64,000 nt of DNA. Source: Algoriphagus chordae. Lineage in GTDB: Bacteria; Bacteroidota; Bacteroidia; Cytophagales; Cyclobacteriaceae. The notes below the pieces were generated by a model. That model had not been told where the DNA came from and did no database searches. It worked only from the letters and a program-made list of their open reading frames with translations. Below are positions 37,315-46,510 of the stretch, one piece after another; the first letter of the stretch is position 1; every line of letters begins with the position of its first letter. Both the position numbers and the translations under genes were made by a program. Location of the stretch: assembly GCF_003254055.1 (NCBI RefSeq), contig NZ_QKZT01000010.1, positions 88,593 through 152,592 of the forward strand, given 5' to 3'.

Positions 37315-38001
37315 TTACTCAGCTTTATCCTCCAAAATATATCCTTTGCCATGAATATTGATGATGCTAATAGCTGGGTCTAACTGTAAGTGCTTGCGTA
37401 GTTTGGCCATGTGCACATCCATGCTTCTGCGGTTGAAGTAATCAACCTTACCCCATAATTCCTGCAACACAATTTTTCTATCCAGCAATTGATTTTTCTT
37501 CTCACTGAGAAGGCGAAGTAAGTCGGCTTCTTTTTCGGTAAGGATGATTGTTTCATTCAGGTTACATAACCTTCGGCTATTCCAATCAAATTTTAATTGA
37601 CCTATGAGATAACTATTTGTTTGATTTGGTGCGGTAGAAACTCTTCGTAATACAGCCTTGATGCGAGCTATTAATTCCTCTTCATCCACTGGCTTTACAA
37701 TGTAATCATCAGCCCCTTTTTGAAAGGCCTGAAGCTTGTCTATTTTCATAGATCTTGCCGTTAGAAAAATCAATGGTATAGCAGGATTAATTTTTTTGAT
37801 TTCATCCGCTAAAGTAAAACCATCCATGATAGGCATCATTACGTCGATCAGGCAAAGATCAAATGGCTGGTCAGCGAAGGTCTCTTTTCCTTGAGCACCA
37901 TCTGTTCGCCATGTAACGGCAAATTGATGCATTTCCAGGTACGTTTTTAAAGCGTAGCCTAAAGTTTGATCATCTTCAACTAGTAATATTCTTGGGTCCA
38001 T
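37315..38001 (-). CDS. OmpR-family response regulator
   Basis: 228 aa. Receiver domain with acidic pocket EDD (9-11), phosphoacceptor Asp53 in CLIDVMMPIMDG, conserved Thr in FLTAR and Lys in YIVKP. The C-terminal winged helix shows LTEKEADLLRLL and the RRSMDVHMAKLRKHL recognition region ending NIHGKGYIL. Its ATG overlaps the stop of the kinase gene by one base (TAATG), so the pair is translationally coupled. Predicted target: the TTAAC direct repeats at 34394-34459 and 39378-39402. Confidence 0.95.
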   Translation of the reverse strand: MDPRILLVEDDQTLGYALKTYLEMHQFAVTWRTDGAQGKETFADQPFDLCLIDVMMPIMDGFTLADEIKKINPAIPLIFLTARSMKIDKLQAFQKGADDYIVKPVDEEELIARIKAVLRRVSTAPNQTNSYLIGQLKFDWNSRRLCNLNETIILTEKEADLLRLLSEKKNQLLDRKIVLQELWGKVDYFNRRSMDVHMAKLRKHLQLDPAISIINIHGKGYILEDKAE

Positions 38002-39338
38002 TACGGTTTATTATTGATTTCCAAAACAGGGAATTTCAGAATAACAGTCGTTCCCTCGCCTAGGCTACTTTCCATTTTTATCTCACCATCATGCAAGTCA
38101 ACCATCATTTTCACATAACTTAAACCAAGTCCAAAACCTTTGATTTTATGCAGGTTACCATGACTTACTCTATAAAATTTGTCAAAAACATAAGGGAGAT
38201 TGTCAGGCTCTATGCCGATTCCATGGTCCTTTATCTCCACAAACAAATGATTTCCTTTGTTGTAGGTTTTCACTAGCACTTCAGGCGCAGAATCAGAGTA
38301 CTTAATCGCATTGTCCAGCAAATTATCCAAGATATTGCTCAAATGCATTTCATCCCCATATAGTAGGGATTCATTTGCTTCCAGCATGCAATTCAATACT
38401 CCATGGTTGGATTCAAATAGAATTTTATAGACCTCCGCCTTTCTAGTAATGATTTGATGAAAATCTATCTTCTCAAAATTTAATCCCGGATTTCCACTTT
38501 CTAAAACAGTAAGTTCCAATACTTTTTCCACCTTATTTTTAAGAAGGTGATTTTCGTTTTCCAATAACTGTAAATGATAATCCAGTTCATCTTCAGATAG
38601 ACTTTTTCTGTTTTCCTTGATGATTTTATGGATTATAGAAGAGGCAAAAATTGGTGTTTTAAGCTCATGCGTAAGGTTATTGATGAAATCGTTTTTCAGT
38701 TGTGAAATCAATTTCTGACGTTTCAGAACAAGAAAAGTACTGAAGAAGCTACCTAACAAAATCAACACGAAAAACGCTGTAATAACTAGCGTAGGCAAGA
38801 TACTGTAAGTGATAAAAAGAGATTCGTTATGAAATGAAAATCCAAACTTAAAATTAGCCTTGCCAAATTCCTTGCGAATTTGATCCCCTGGAGTAAATGA
38901 AAAATGCTGAAAATCAGGCTGAAGTAAAGTTTTCGAAGAACTCAAAGCGATCGTATCTTTATGTCTTTGATAGAAGGCGAACTCATAATCCAGATAACCT
39001 ATTTCATGCTGAGTAAGCAGGCTGTCCGTAATATCCCTTATAACCAATAGAGTGAAATTTTCAAGGGAATCTCGCTTAGCTTTAGGGTGAACCCTGTCTC
39101 CTATTAAGTCTATAACCTGATCGCTTAACTGATCGTCTTCCTTTAAAATATCTTCAAAGTCACCTAGAACTTTATCAATTTTTTTGTCAAAAAATTTAGT
39201 TTGAACATCAATATCTAATTTAATTAAGCTATTCTGAACAACAAGAAGTCCAACTAGCGCCATTGCAATAAGGATGGTGATCACATAAAGGTGATCCCTG
39301 ACGAAGTCCAGCCACTTACTTAACATTTGCTTGATCAT
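38001..39338 (-). CDS. Membrane sensor histidine kinase
   Basis: 445 aa. Two membrane segments (about 16-38 and 180-205) enclose a periplasmic sensor domain of about 140 residues. HisKA box FINNLTHELKTPIFA has its phosphoacceptor His near residue 224, and the HATPase_c N, G1 and G2 boxes are present (LDNAIKYS, DHGIGIEPDN, GFGLGLSYVKMMV). It pairs with the response regulator encoded immediately downstream. The periplasmic part has no recognised sensor motif, so the signal is unknown. Confidence 0.95.
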   Translation of the reverse strand: MIKQMLSKWLDFVRDHLYVITILIAMALVGLLVVQNSLIKLDIDVQTKFFDKKIDKVLGDFEDILKEDDQLSDQVIDLIGDRVHPKAKRDSLENFTLLVIRDITDSLLTQHEIGYLDYEFAFYQRHKDTIALSSSKTLLQPDFQHFSFTPGDQIRKEFGKANFKFGFSFHNESLFITYSILPTLVITAFFVLILLGSFFSTFLVLKRQKLISQLKNDFINNLTHELKTPIFASSIIHKIIKENRKSLSEDELDYHLQLLENENHLLKNKVEKVLELTVLESGNPGLNFEKIDFHQIITRKAEVYKILFESNHGVLNCMLEANESLLYGDEMHLSNILDNLLDNAIKYSDSAPEVLVKTYNKGNHLFVEIKDHGIGIEPDNLPYVFDKFYRVSHGNLHKIKGFGLGLSYVKMMVDLHDGEIKMESSLGEGTTVILKFPVLEINNKP

Positions 39339-39375
39339 TATGCTAGTTAGCTTGTAATCTGAAACATAGATATAG

Positions 39376-39403
39376 AATTAACCTTTCCTTAACATTTTTA
39401 ACC
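39376..39403. promoter_or_regulatory. TTAAC triple repeat upstream of the kinase gene
   Basis: TTAAC starts at 39378, 39389 and 39398 (spacing 11 and 9), the same spacing and similar flanks (GAATTAAC at the left end) as 34412-34438 upstream of the barrel-protein gene. It lies 40 bp upstream of the kinase start, so it is a plausible autoregulation site for the response regulator. Confidence 0.5.
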
Positions 39404-39562
39404 TTTGGTTTAGAAGTAAAAGGCAGCATATGAAAGTGTTTCTCTCTATTACTACCCCTTCTCAGCCATACAGTTTGTCCTAGGTACAAATTATTTCTAA
39501 ATATATTCTCGAATTAGTGAGTAAACCACCTATATTTCCCATTAAACCTATCGAATTCCAAG

Positions 39563-40396
39563 ATGGAAAACAGCTTTGATAAAAATGGGGATGAATTAAA
39601 ATCATATGGATTGACTTGTGAGAAATGGACTCCGAGTCTGATGCGCAAGCCCGATCGGCATAATGAGATTGAAATCAACTATTTTCCAGAAAGAGGAATC
39701 ACCTATTTATTTCAAGGGAAAAAGACAATTATTCCAGCCAAAAAACTAACCATTTTTTGGGGGTTGGTACCACATCAGATTATCGGCTGCGACGGAAATG
39801 CACCTTATTATGTATGCACTGTCCCCTTCTCGTTATTTTTAGAATGGAAATTCCCGCAGTCTTTTGTAGATAGATTGTTCAAGGGCGAGGTGCTTTTCGA
39901 AGTATCTGAGAGCAATTGGCAATATGACGAGTACCTATTCAACAATTGGCTTAATGATATCAATAGTAATAAGTCTGCAGATGTCGCACTACTAGAAATT
40001 CGTGCGAGGTTGGGCAGAATGGCTATTGGAAACCTGTCTTTTGAACGGAAAGACCCTTCTTCAGTTCATTCTACTGAAATCAGTCAGGTGGAGAAAATTG
40101 CCATCTTCATTGCACAAAATTACTACAAGCCAATAAAGGTATCCGATATCGGTAAGGCCGTTGAACTGCACCCAGACCACGCCAACGCAATTTTCAAGAA
40201 AACTTTCGGCAGTACCTTAAGTGAATATATCACTGAAGAAAGAATCTCTCACGCTCAAAGGATGTTAGTATCCACAGATAGAAGCATCACAGATATCGTT
40301 TTTGATTGCGGATTCAATTCCATCAGCCGATTTAATGCTGCATTCTTGAAGATCAATGAATGCACCCCAAGAGAGTTTAGAAAGCGGTACCAGTAA
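39563..40396 (+). CDS. AraC-family transcriptional regulator
   Basis: 277 aa. The N-terminal half is a cupin-type sensing domain (GITYLFQGKKTIIPAKKLTIFWGLVPHQI). The C-terminal half (about 175-277) holds the two AraC helix-turn-helix motifs, IKVSDIGKAVELHPDHANAI and the signature ITDIVFDCGFNSISRFNAAF...CTPREFRKRY. The layout resembles MelR-type sugar-responsive activators. Its target is not evident from position; it stands alone, between the kinase gene and the SulP gene. Confidence 0.9.
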   Translation: MENSFDKNGDELKSYGLTCEKWTPSLMRKPDRHNEIEINYFPERGITYLFQGKKTIIPAKKLTIFWGLVPHQIIGCDGNAPYYVCTVPFSLFLEWKFPQSFVDRLFKGEVLFEVSESNWQYDEYLFNNWLNDINSNKSADVALLEIRARLGRMAIGNLSFERKDPSSVHSTEISQVEKIAIFIAQNYYKPIKVSDIGKAVELHPDHANAIFKKTFGSTLSEYITEERISHAQRMLVSTDRSITDIVFDCGFNSISRFNAAFLKINECTPREFRKRYQ

Positions 40397-40471
40397 AATT
40401 CGAAGTAATTAATTTAAGATTGACTCCAAAAATTACTGATACCTACTAAAAAACTATAGGACTCTAATAGC

Positions 40472-40486
40472 TCCGTTTTGAACGGA
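40472..40486 (+). repeat. Short hairpin between AraC gene and SulP gene
   Basis: TCCGTT/AACGGA with loop TTG lies in the gap between two convergent genes. It has no T-run, so it is only a weak candidate for a terminator. Confidence 0.3.
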
Positions 40487-40531
40487 ACTAATGTGGATGT
40501 AGCGAATATTTCTTAATAGAATTCAGCTAGT

Positions 40532-42073
40532 TTAAAGCTTATCAACCACCACTTTATAATGTGGATCTTCCATGACATTGATATCAATAATCTTATCAGC
40601 ATTTTGCAACAGCTGCTGGCAATCATTGCTCAAATGTCTTAGATGGATTTTTTTACCAACCTTGTGATAACGCTCCGTAAGCTTATTTAAGGCTTCAATG
40701 GCAGACATATCTACAATTCTACTTTCTTTGAAATCAATTATCACTTCATTTGGATCATCCAACACATCAAACTTCTCATTGAAAGCAGTCACCGAGCCGA
40801 AAAATAGTGGCCCATATATTTCGTAATGCTTCACTCCTGCTGTATCAACAGATTTTCTAGCTCTAATACGCTTGGCATTATCCCATGCGAAAACCAAAGC
40901 GGAGATAATAACGCCTACAATTACGGCCAGAGCCAAATTGTGTAGAAAAACCGTCACTAAAGTTACCACAAGCATTACGAAAATATCTGATTTTGGCATC
41001 TTGTTGAAGGTTTTCAAACTAGCCCATTCAAAAGTCCCTACTGCCACCATTATCATCAGACCGGTCAAGGCAGCCATTGGTAATTGCTCGATCAATCCAG
41101 CCCCAAACATCACGAAAACAAGCAGTGCTACTGAGGCCACTATACCAGACAATCTGGCTCTGGCTCCATTCGAAATGTTAATAAGACTTTGTCCCAACAT
41201 GGCACATCCTCCCATTCCAGAAAACAACCCTGAAAGAATATTAGCTGCACCTTGCGCTACAGCTTCCTTGTTTCCTCTTCCTCTGGTTTCGGTGATTTCA
41301 TCAATGATATTTAGTGTCAACAAGCTCTCTATCAAACCAACTCCAGCCATTATGGCGGCATAAGGGAAAATTAGCGTTAATGTTTCAATAGTCAAGGGTA
41401 CCATCGGTATGTGAAACGGAGGAAATCCACCTTGAATTGAAGCAATGTCGCCTACCGTTTTGGTGTCGACACCTAGACCAACTACAATTCCAAAAACAGT
41501 TAAAATCGCTACCAGTGAAGCGGGAATAGCCTTAGTAAGTTTTGGTAGGCCCCAAATAATCAGCATAGTTAAGCCAACCAAACCTAGCAAAATGTATAAG
41601 GATTGGCCTGTTAACCAACTGCCATTGGAGTCTTTAAATTGATCCAATTGAGACATAAAGATGATGATAGCAAGTCCATTCACAAAACCAAAAATCACCG
41701 GATGAGGAACCAGGCGCATTAATTTACCTAGCTTAAATACCCCAGCTAAAATTTGGATAAGACCTGCAAGAACTACCGTAGCAAATACATACTCAGGGCC
41801 GTGCGATATTGCCAATGCAACAATAACAACTGCTACAGCGCCTGTAGCTCCAGAAATCATTCCTGGCCTGCCGCCCAAGATGGAAGTAACTAAACCCATC
41901 ACAAACGCGGCATAAAGACCTGTCAAGGGAGATAATCCAGCGATTAATGCAAAGGCAACGGCCTCAGGAATAAGTGCTAATGCTACTGTAAACCCTGATA
42001 ATACTTCTGTTTTGTAATCTACTTTTTGATTAAAATCGAATAAGTTAAAATATTTTTTCATATAGCTTTTCAC
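40532..42073 (-). CDS. SulP-family anion transporter with STAS domain
   Basis: 513 aa. The N-terminal hydrophobic core has the SulP signature ALIPEAVAFALIAGLSPLTGLYAAF and the later GLFSGMGGCAMLGQSLINISNGARARLSGI. A C-terminal STAS domain (about 420-510) includes EVIIDFKESRIVDMSAIEAL. SulP transporters carry sulfate, bicarbonate or other anions; the exact ion cannot be read from the sequence. No sulfur or carbon-concentration genes lie nearby. Confidence 0.92.
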   Translation of the reverse strand: MKSYMKKYFNLFDFNQKVDYKTEVLSGFTVALALIPEAVAFALIAGLSPLTGLYAAFVMGLVTSILGGRPGMISGATGAVAVVIVALAISHGPEYVFATVVLAGLIQILAGVFKLGKLMRLVPHPVIFGFVNGLAIIIFMSQLDQFKDSNGSWLTGQSLYILLGLVGLTMLIIWGLPKLTKAIPASLVAILTVFGIVVGLGVDTKTVGDIASIQGGFPPFHIPMVPLTIETLTLIFPYAAIMAGVGLIESLLTLNIIDEITETRGRGNKEAVAQGAANILSGLFSGMGGCAMLGQSLINISNGARARLSGIVASVALLVFVMFGAGLIEQLPMAALTGLMIMVAVGTFEWASLKTFNKMPKSDIFVMLVVTLVTVFLHNLALAVIVGVIISALVFAWDNAKRIRARKSVDTAGVKHYEIYGPLFFGSVTAFNEKFDVLDDPNEVIIDFKESRIVDMSAIEALNKLTERYHKVGKKIHLRHLSNDCQQLLQNADKIIDINVMEDPHYKVVVDKL

Positions 42074-42382
42074 GCCAAAATGTGTTGAACATTTTGATCA
42101 ATTGAATTTTAGAAATTGGATAAAAATTAATAGGAGAACTACCCTAGCAAAGGAGAGCTAGAGAAAAAGTACACTGTGCCTCAGGGTGGAGTTACCGCCG
42201 GCAAGTTAAAGTTATATGTAAGTGCTATACTTTTCATTTTTGAAAACGCGAATATAGTGTCTTCAAAATAAAATCACTAATAAAATATCGCTAGCCTAAG
42301 AAAAAACACTATTCAAATTACAAAGGATGTCTACCCAAAGTACTTGATGAATTGTAATTCCTGAATAAAACGCTTTAAAAAT
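42074..42382. other. Intergenic leader region upstream of the SulP gene
   Basis: A 309-bp gap containing no gene. Read on the minus strand as the SulP leader, it has a GC-rich patch (42178-42202, GGCGGTAACTCCACC) and a CTAGC/GCTAG hairpin (42143-42160) whose loop is TCTCCTTT. A structured leader is possible, but I recognise no riboswitch class. Confidence 0.35.
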
Positions 42383-45300
42383 CTACTTAATCAATTTACT
42401 TGGTGCATATCCAAATTGCTCCTTAAAACGCCTGCTAAAATATAGAGGATCATTAAAGCCAACTGCATTAGCAACCTCAGAAACATTGTAGTTTTTGGTT
42501 TTTAATAAGGAAGCTGATTTTTTCAATCGTATTGTCCTTATAAACTCATTTGGGGACATACCCGTAAGCTCAGTGATTTTCCGATATAGTTTCGAAGAAC
42601 TTAGACCTAATTCCGAACAAAGAACTGTTGATGTAAGATCTGAATCTGAGATGTGCTCCTCAATAATTTCTTTAATTTTTGAAATCAGATCAATATCTAT
42701 CTGTGAATGTGCCAAACTGGTCACATCACTTTCTGTTTCTTCTGAAAAGCGTTGTTTTAGATCAAAACGAATTTTGATAATATTATCTATTCTCGATTTC
42801 AACAGGTATGGATCAAATGGTTTTACTACATACCCATCTATTCCAATTTTATAGCCTTTAATCCTATTTTCATTTTCGCTTAGTGCAGTCAGCAAAACAA
42901 TCGCAGTATGAGAAATTTTCTCATCACTTTTAAGCGCATTTACAAATTCAAAACCATCCATAATGGGCATCATAACATCCACCACGCAAAGAACTGGCTT
43001 AATTTTATGACATAGCTCTAATCCTTCTTTTCCATTTTCAGCTCCATAGACTTGATAATATGGAGATAGGAAGTCGACGACATAATTGCGAAGGTCTGCA
43101 CTATCGTCTATAACCAAAATAGAAGATTTTACATCTGTAGTTGAATTACGCGAATTATATGCTGCTTGAGGATAGAGAGATTTAGTAAATCCTAAACTAA
43201 CGACCTCTTCTTTCACAACAGGTTTGCTAGAAATCTCATGGCTCTCGAATGCATCTTTTGAGATTGGTAATTCCACCGTGAAAATACTGCCTGAATTAGT
43301 AGAACTTTTAACGGAGACCTTGCCCCTATGAATCTCGACCAAAGATTTCACCAGGGCTAAGCCGATCCCAGTCCCTGTGGTACTCTCTTTGCTATTTGAG
43401 GCTTGATAAAACCTCGAAAATATCTTCTCCTGACTTTCTAGTGGGATACCTATACCATCATCACTAACCTCTATAATTAATGTTTGGGAGTCCTTACCTT
43501 TAACACCGACAAACAAATCTACATGCCCATGATTGTTAGTGAATTTCAATGCATTCGATAATATATTGTATAGTATTTTACTGTATTTATCGATATCTAT
43601 CCAACACTCAATCTTCTCATCTTCTACGTTAAAGTTGAAATTAATATTTTTGGACTGTGCCAATTCCATAAAGGAATAGAATACGTTGTTTGTATAGGGC
43701 AGTATATCCAGTCTCATTACTTTCAACTTGATCTCTCCTGTTTCAGCACGCCTGAAATCGAGTATTTGATTAACCAACCTTAAAAGTTTGTTTGTGCTAT
43801 GGTTGATTAGATTTGCCTTGTTTCTAACAAAATCGTTACTGGTTTCATGCTCTAAAATCTGCTTTACTGGCCCCTGTATTAACGATAGTGGGGTTCTTAA
43901 TTCATGTGAGATATTGGTAAAAAACCTCAGCTTTTCATTATTTAGTTTTTCATCCCGTTCCCGCTTGACTTTTTCAGTTAACAACTCCTGTCGTAATTTG
44001 ATACGGACTTTGATTTGCCTTCTTGTAAAGAATACGATTAGTCCCAGTACGAACACGGTCAATACTATCCCTTCGGAACTTGCCCAAAACGGAGGTAGGA
44101 TCTTGATACTGTATGACGAGACATCACTCCATTTACCGTCACTATTACTTGCTCTAATTTGGAAATTATAAGTACCCCAAGGCAAATTGGTATATTGAAC
44201 AAGCCTTGAATTACTATTGGTTTCAATCCAATCTTGATCAAATCCTTCCAGCATGTATTCGAATTTATTTAACCGCTGATTAGTATAAGAGGCTGTTGAA
44301 AATTGAATTGAAAAATTTCGATTTCCGTAGGTTAAAGTAGCATTTCTCGAATAATTCAAGTCCTTCAAAAAGGGGACCTGTCCATTCAATTTCACTCCTG
44401 GTAAAACCAATTCGTTATTCACCTTAAACTCTGTAATGATAGGTTTGGGCGACCATTCATTTTCTTTTATGGTCTTAGGCGAAAAGTAGATTATCCCGTT
44501 TTTCCCACCTAAATAAATATTTGAATTATTTAAATTGTAAAAACCACTTGAACTAAATATATCAAGCCTGTTGCCACTATTCACATTATATATGGTAGCT
44601 TGATTTTTATCAACATCATACCTGGATATTTTATTATTGTTCAAATTCAGCCATAAATATCCATTTATATCTTCAACAATATCTGTCACCCAAATCCCAT
44701 CTAATTCTTTGGATTCTGACTTTGGTTTAAAGTCGATGATGGTTGGATCGTAAATAGCAAGACCTTTTCGGGTAGCAGCCCAAATCAATCCTCGGGAATC
44801 AATCAGGATATCACTTACATTTTCGTGCGGAAGGCCTTCGCTCAAGTTCGTACTCTCGCTATAAACTGTGGTATCCTGCTTATTCACGTCATATTTCACC
44901 ACCCCTGTTTCAGTTGCAAACCAAATATTATCATCCCTGTCAACTGCAACCTTATTAACATCAAAATTTGGCAAAATGTGAATTGCTGGTTCTAAAGTTT
45001 GCTTGTCCAAAAGAATTGCTCCTTCACCAAATGAGCATACAATTAATTCTCCCTTATATTCCAAAATATTAAAAATGGGAGAGTTTTTAAAACCTACATC
45101 TACTACGGAAGACAATTTTTTGTGATAGTCATAAACCAGCATTTTCCCATTCCATAATCCACAATAAAAAGTGATTCCATCGTAAGAATAAATACTTGCT
45201 ATGTCATACTTTTCATTAAACAAGGGGACAAAATCCCCGTCCTTTGATATAAAAAGGCCATTATGCCTAGTTGCTACTACAGTTTCATCCAAATTAGTCT

Positions 45301-46420
45301 TTGCAAATCCCCTGATTCTTGGGGCTTGATTTTGGATATACTTCGAGATGTCCTTCTTGATTTTAAATTGATTTTCGTAAGGGTCATACTTATCAAGCCC
45401 CTCCTCTGTCCCAATCCAAAGCACACCTGATGGATCAAAATACAGGGCAGAAATCAGATTATCCACTAATGATTTATCTTCTGACAATACAGAAAAATAC
45501 CACTGATAATCCCCCTTTTGAATATCTTCTAGGGCGTCACAAACTAATAGCCCACCAAGGGTGCCTACCCAATATTTGCCGTCGGGAGCTTGTGCTACTG
45601 ACAAAAAATATGGTCCCAATTTGCCACTTATCTCCTCATCAGTAATTTGCAAATTCTCGAAACTTTCTAAGGTCAAATCATATTTATACAGCCCCATTCG
45701 TGTACCAACAAAAATATCCTCTTTTCCATCTTGATAGATAAAATACAAATAAGGGTTTACGGAGGTTGATCCACTTATTGGCAAGCTGAAATACTTGATT
45801 TCTGAAATCATCCCGGTGCTACCCAGCTTGATCTTTGCTACCCCGGCTGTATCATAGGAACCTACCCAAATGTTTCCACTTTTATCTTCAAAAATTTCCT
45901 TCACGTAATTAAAACCATCCAGCGGGACCTTGGTAAACGTGTTCTTATCAGGCTCAAACATATATAAGCCTGCATCTTTTGTGCCGACCCAAATCCGGCT
46001 AAAATTATCTACATAAACAGCGCGAACCTCCTCATCAGGCAGGCTATTTGGGTCATTCGCATCAGAAAAGTATGTCGAAAAAACTTGAGTTTCTAGGTCA
46101 AGATGGGATAAACCTTTTCGCGTCCCTATCCATAAGCTGTTTGTAGCACTATCAAGTTTTACAGCGGTGATATCATCATTTGGAATAGTATTCTTTCCTT
46201 CCTCATTGCTCAAATAGTTCTGAAATTGGAAACCATCAAAACGGTTCAATCCATTAAAAGTGCCTACCCAAAGAAAACCTTGATTATCTTGTACTATATG
46301 CCGGATAGAATTATGCGACAGGCCATCTTTATCATTATAATGCTGAAACTCTATACTCTGAGCAAAAGCACTAGCTGATGAAATTGCAACTAATAAAATT
46401 ATAACTAAAAACCTCCTCAT
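42383..46420 (-). CDS. Hybrid two-component system regulator (HTCS)
   Basis: 1345 aa. After a signal peptide (1-20), about 700 residues of regulator-propeller repeats (NQGFLWVGTFNGLNRFD type) form a periplasmic sensor. A Y_Y_Y domain (about 705-770) follows, then a membrane segment (about 778-795), HisKA (FFTNISHELRTPLS, His near 838), HATPase_c (DDGIGIP, GTGIGLALV), a receiver (VVDVMMPIMDG, Asp near 1145; VKPFD) and an AraC-type DNA-binding domain (about 1250-1345). HTCS proteins sense specific oligosaccharides and activate the adjacent PUL. This one is downstream of the susCD/GH92 run on the same strand, so it is its likely activator. Confidence 0.95.
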   Translation of the reverse strand: MRRFLVIILLVAISSASAFAQSIEFQHYNDKDGLSHNSIRHIVQDNQGFLWVGTFNGLNRFDGFQFQNYLSNEEGKNTIPNDDITAVKLDSATNSLWIGTRKGLSHLDLETQVFSTYFSDANDPNSLPDEEVRAVYVDNFSRIWVGTKDAGLYMFEPDKNTFTKVPLDGFNYVKEIFEDKSGNIWVGSYDTAGVAKIKLGSTGMISEIKYFSLPISGSTSVNPYLYFIYQDGKEDIFVGTRMGLYKYDLTLESFENLQITDEEISGKLGPYFLSVAQAPDGKYWVGTLGGLLVCDALEDIQKGDYQWYFSVLSEDKSLVDNLISALYFDPSGVLWIGTEEGLDKYDPYENQFKIKKDISKYIQNQAPRIRGFAKTNLDETVVATRHNGLFISKDGDFVPLFNEKYDIASIYSYDGITFYCGLWNGKMLVYDYHKKLSSVVDVGFKNSPIFNILEYKGELIVCSFGEGAILLDKQTLEPAIHILPNFDVNKVAVDRDDNIWFATETGVVKYDVNKQDTTVYSESTNLSEGLPHENVSDILIDSRGLIWAATRKGLAIYDPTIIDFKPKSESKELDGIWVTDIVEDINGYLWLNLNNNKISRYDVDKNQATIYNVNSGNRLDIFSSSGFYNLNNSNIYLGGKNGIIYFSPKTIKENEWSPKPIITEFKVNNELVLPGVKLNGQVPFLKDLNYSRNATLTYGNRNFSIQFSTASYTNQRLNKFEYMLEGFDQDWIETNSNSRLVQYTNLPWGTYNFQIRASNSDGKWSDVSSYSIKILPPFWASSEGIVLTVFVLGLIVFFTRRQIKVRIKLRQELLTEKVKRERDEKLNNEKLRFFTNISHELRTPLSLIQGPVKQILEHETSNDFVRNKANLINHSTNKLLRLVNQILDFRRAETGEIKLKVMRLDILPYTNNVFYSFMELAQSKNINFNFNVEDEKIECWIDIDKYSKILYNILSNALKFTNNHGHVDLFVGVKGKDSQTLIIEVSDDGIGIPLESQEKIFSRFYQASNSKESTTGTGIGLALVKSLVEIHRGKVSVKSSTNSGSIFTVELPISKDAFESHEISSKPVVKEEVVSLGFTKSLYPQAAYNSRNSTTDVKSSILVIDDSADLRNYVVDFLSPYYQVYGAENGKEGLELCHKIKPVLCVVDVMMPIMDGFEFVNALKSDEKISHTAIVLLTALSENENRIKGYKIGIDGYVVKPFDPYLLKSRIDNIIKIRFDLKQRFSEETESDVTSLAHSQIDIDLISKIKEIIEEHISDSDLTSTVLCSELGLSSSKLYRKITELTGMSPNEFIRTIRLKKSASLLKTKNYNVSEVANAVGFNDPLYFSRRFKEQFGYAPSKLIK

Positions 46421-46510
46421 TATTCAACACCTGTATTTATCTGGCAATTTACTTCATACTCCTTGTACTTAAGTCATTCTTCCCATCAAGATTCTTTTTC
46501 TGCGACACTG

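Noticed and set aside
40872-41363. Plus-strand open frame of 163 codons inside the SulP gene
   Set aside because: Antisense to the conserved transmembrane coding region; its hydrophobic, Thr/Ile-rich composition reflects the complementary strand.
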